DNA of 64,000 nt from Streptomyces sp. PH10-H1. Its GTDB lineage: Bacteria; Actinomycetota; Actinomycetes; Streptomycetales; Streptomycetaceae. The stretch is taken from assembly GCF_030063355.1 (NCBI RefSeq), contig NZ_JASISZ010000030.1, positions 21,119 to 85,118 on the forward strand, read 5' to 3'. Position 1 is the stretch's first letter. Each line of letters starts with the position of its first letter. Positions 63,624 through 64,000 of the stretch are shown piece by piece. The position numbers and the translations under genes were made by a program. Below the pieces are notes generated by a model. That model searched no databases, was not told the origin of the DNA, and saw only the letters and a list, made by a program, of their open reading frames with translations.

Positions 63624-64000
63624 TCAGGGGCGGGGCTGGGTGAACAAGCCGGGCTCGGGCTCGGTGAGGATGCCGCGGGTTACCAGGCGTTTCAGCTTGG
63701 ACCGGATGCCCTCGGTGTTCTTCGGCAGGATCGGAAGGTCGAGGGCCTCGCAGATGTCGCGAGCCCGCATCGGGCCGCCGGTGTCGGCGAGGACCGTGAG
63801 GATCTGCTGGTAGGCGGGGTGTTTCGGCACCTCGGCGCGGGGTGGATCGTCTGCCGGTGCCGGTGCCGGTGCCGGTGCGGGGAGGTTGAGGAGGGTCTTG
63901 CGGGTGATCTGCAGATTCTCGCTCTCGGTGTCGAACTCGCAGAGGCGGGCGGTGAGTTCGGCGATCTGGTCCCGAAGCCGTCCGGTCTGCTCGCAGACTT
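63624..64000 (-). CDS. winged-helix hypothetical protein, runs off the right edge
   Basis: Partial gene; 125 codons to the stop at 63624, start beyond the window. Order: coiled-coil RLRDQIAELTARLCEFDTES, an Ala-Pro run encoded by a GGTGCC repeat, then a winged helix (YQQILTVLADTGGPMRARDI, CEALDLPILPKNTEGIRSKL, KRLVTRGILTEPEPGLF). Such proteins are abundant in Streptomyces and often repeated in one genome. Function unknown. Confidence 0.75.
   Translation of the reverse strand, partial: VCEQTGRLRDQIAELTARLCEFDTESENLQITRKTLLNLPAPAPAPAPADDPPRAEVPKHPAYQQILTVLADTGGPMRARDICEALDLPILPKNTEGIRSKLKRLVTRGILTEPEPGLFTQPRP

Noticed and set aside
63624..64000. transposase at the right edge
   Set aside because: The sequence is a coiled-coil plus winged helix without a DDE or serine-recombinase motif; no terminal inverted repeats were found.

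Overview
The window is high-GC actinobacterial DNA with Streptomyces-style genes: GTG starts, GGAGG ribosome sites, ECF41 sigma factor, AfsR/SARP-type regulator, DUF6343 and DUF5133-like proteins, many one-gene regulators. No rRNA, tRNA, CRISPR array, complete insertion sequence or large biosynthetic cluster is visible. The mixture of small metabolic genes, regulators and broken genes suggests an accessory or arm region of a Streptomyces chromosome; this placement is inference.

Layout. 0-4.5 kb: P450 with its ferredoxin, DinB-fold protein, ECF41 sigma factor, HxlR regulator, thioesterase. 4.5-8.5 kb: minus-strand operon of flavin-dependent (luciferase-like) monooxygenases behind a Cys-ending leader peptide typical of sulfur-responsive attenuation; its two distal genes are broken. 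8.6-13.5 kb: truncated glutaminase-STAS, DHFR-like reductase, decayed GTPase pair, small phosphatase, broken ArsR and a TetR with an extra C-terminal domain. 13.7-20.3 kb: a clpX paralog, methyltransferase, secreted CAP protein, a response regulator/histidine kinase pair, SRPBCC protein with a strong upstream palindrome. 20.5-31.3 kb: VOC proteins, metallophosphoesterase, RNA ligase-like protein, WYL regulator, an ArsR-type regulator divergent from an MFS exporter. 31.3-38.9 kb: ABC exporter next to a small secreted peptide, tandem repeats, VOC protein, small Streptomyces proteins, an F420-type reductase divergent from an HxlR regulator.

39.1-44.8 kb holds the most unusual locus: a cellulose-synthase-like GT2, a 1005-residue protein joining an acyltransferase-3 membrane domain, an SGNH esterase/transferase domain and a GH16 glucanase domain, and a polytopic membrane protein, all on the minus strand in tight order. 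Together they look like a machine that makes, acylates and trims a surface glucan. 46.7-51.4 kb is a choline-to-glycine-betaine operon (aldehyde dehydrogenase, APC permease, GMC choline dehydrogenase). 51.4-64 kb: S24/S26-like protein, zinc-ribbon protein, GNAT, truncated SARP divergent from a metallo-beta-lactamase-fold hydrolase and a broken DJ-1/PfpI gene, DUF2867, PadR with a CTAG-rich operator, PAP2 phosphatase, DoxX plus NmrA-like operon, a GNAT remnant, and a gene running off the right edge.

A theme across the window is gene decay: more than a dozen genes are 5' truncated, 3' truncated, frameshifted or have lost an internal block while both ends remain. Either this region is undergoing reduction or the assembly carries many errors; read mapping would decide.
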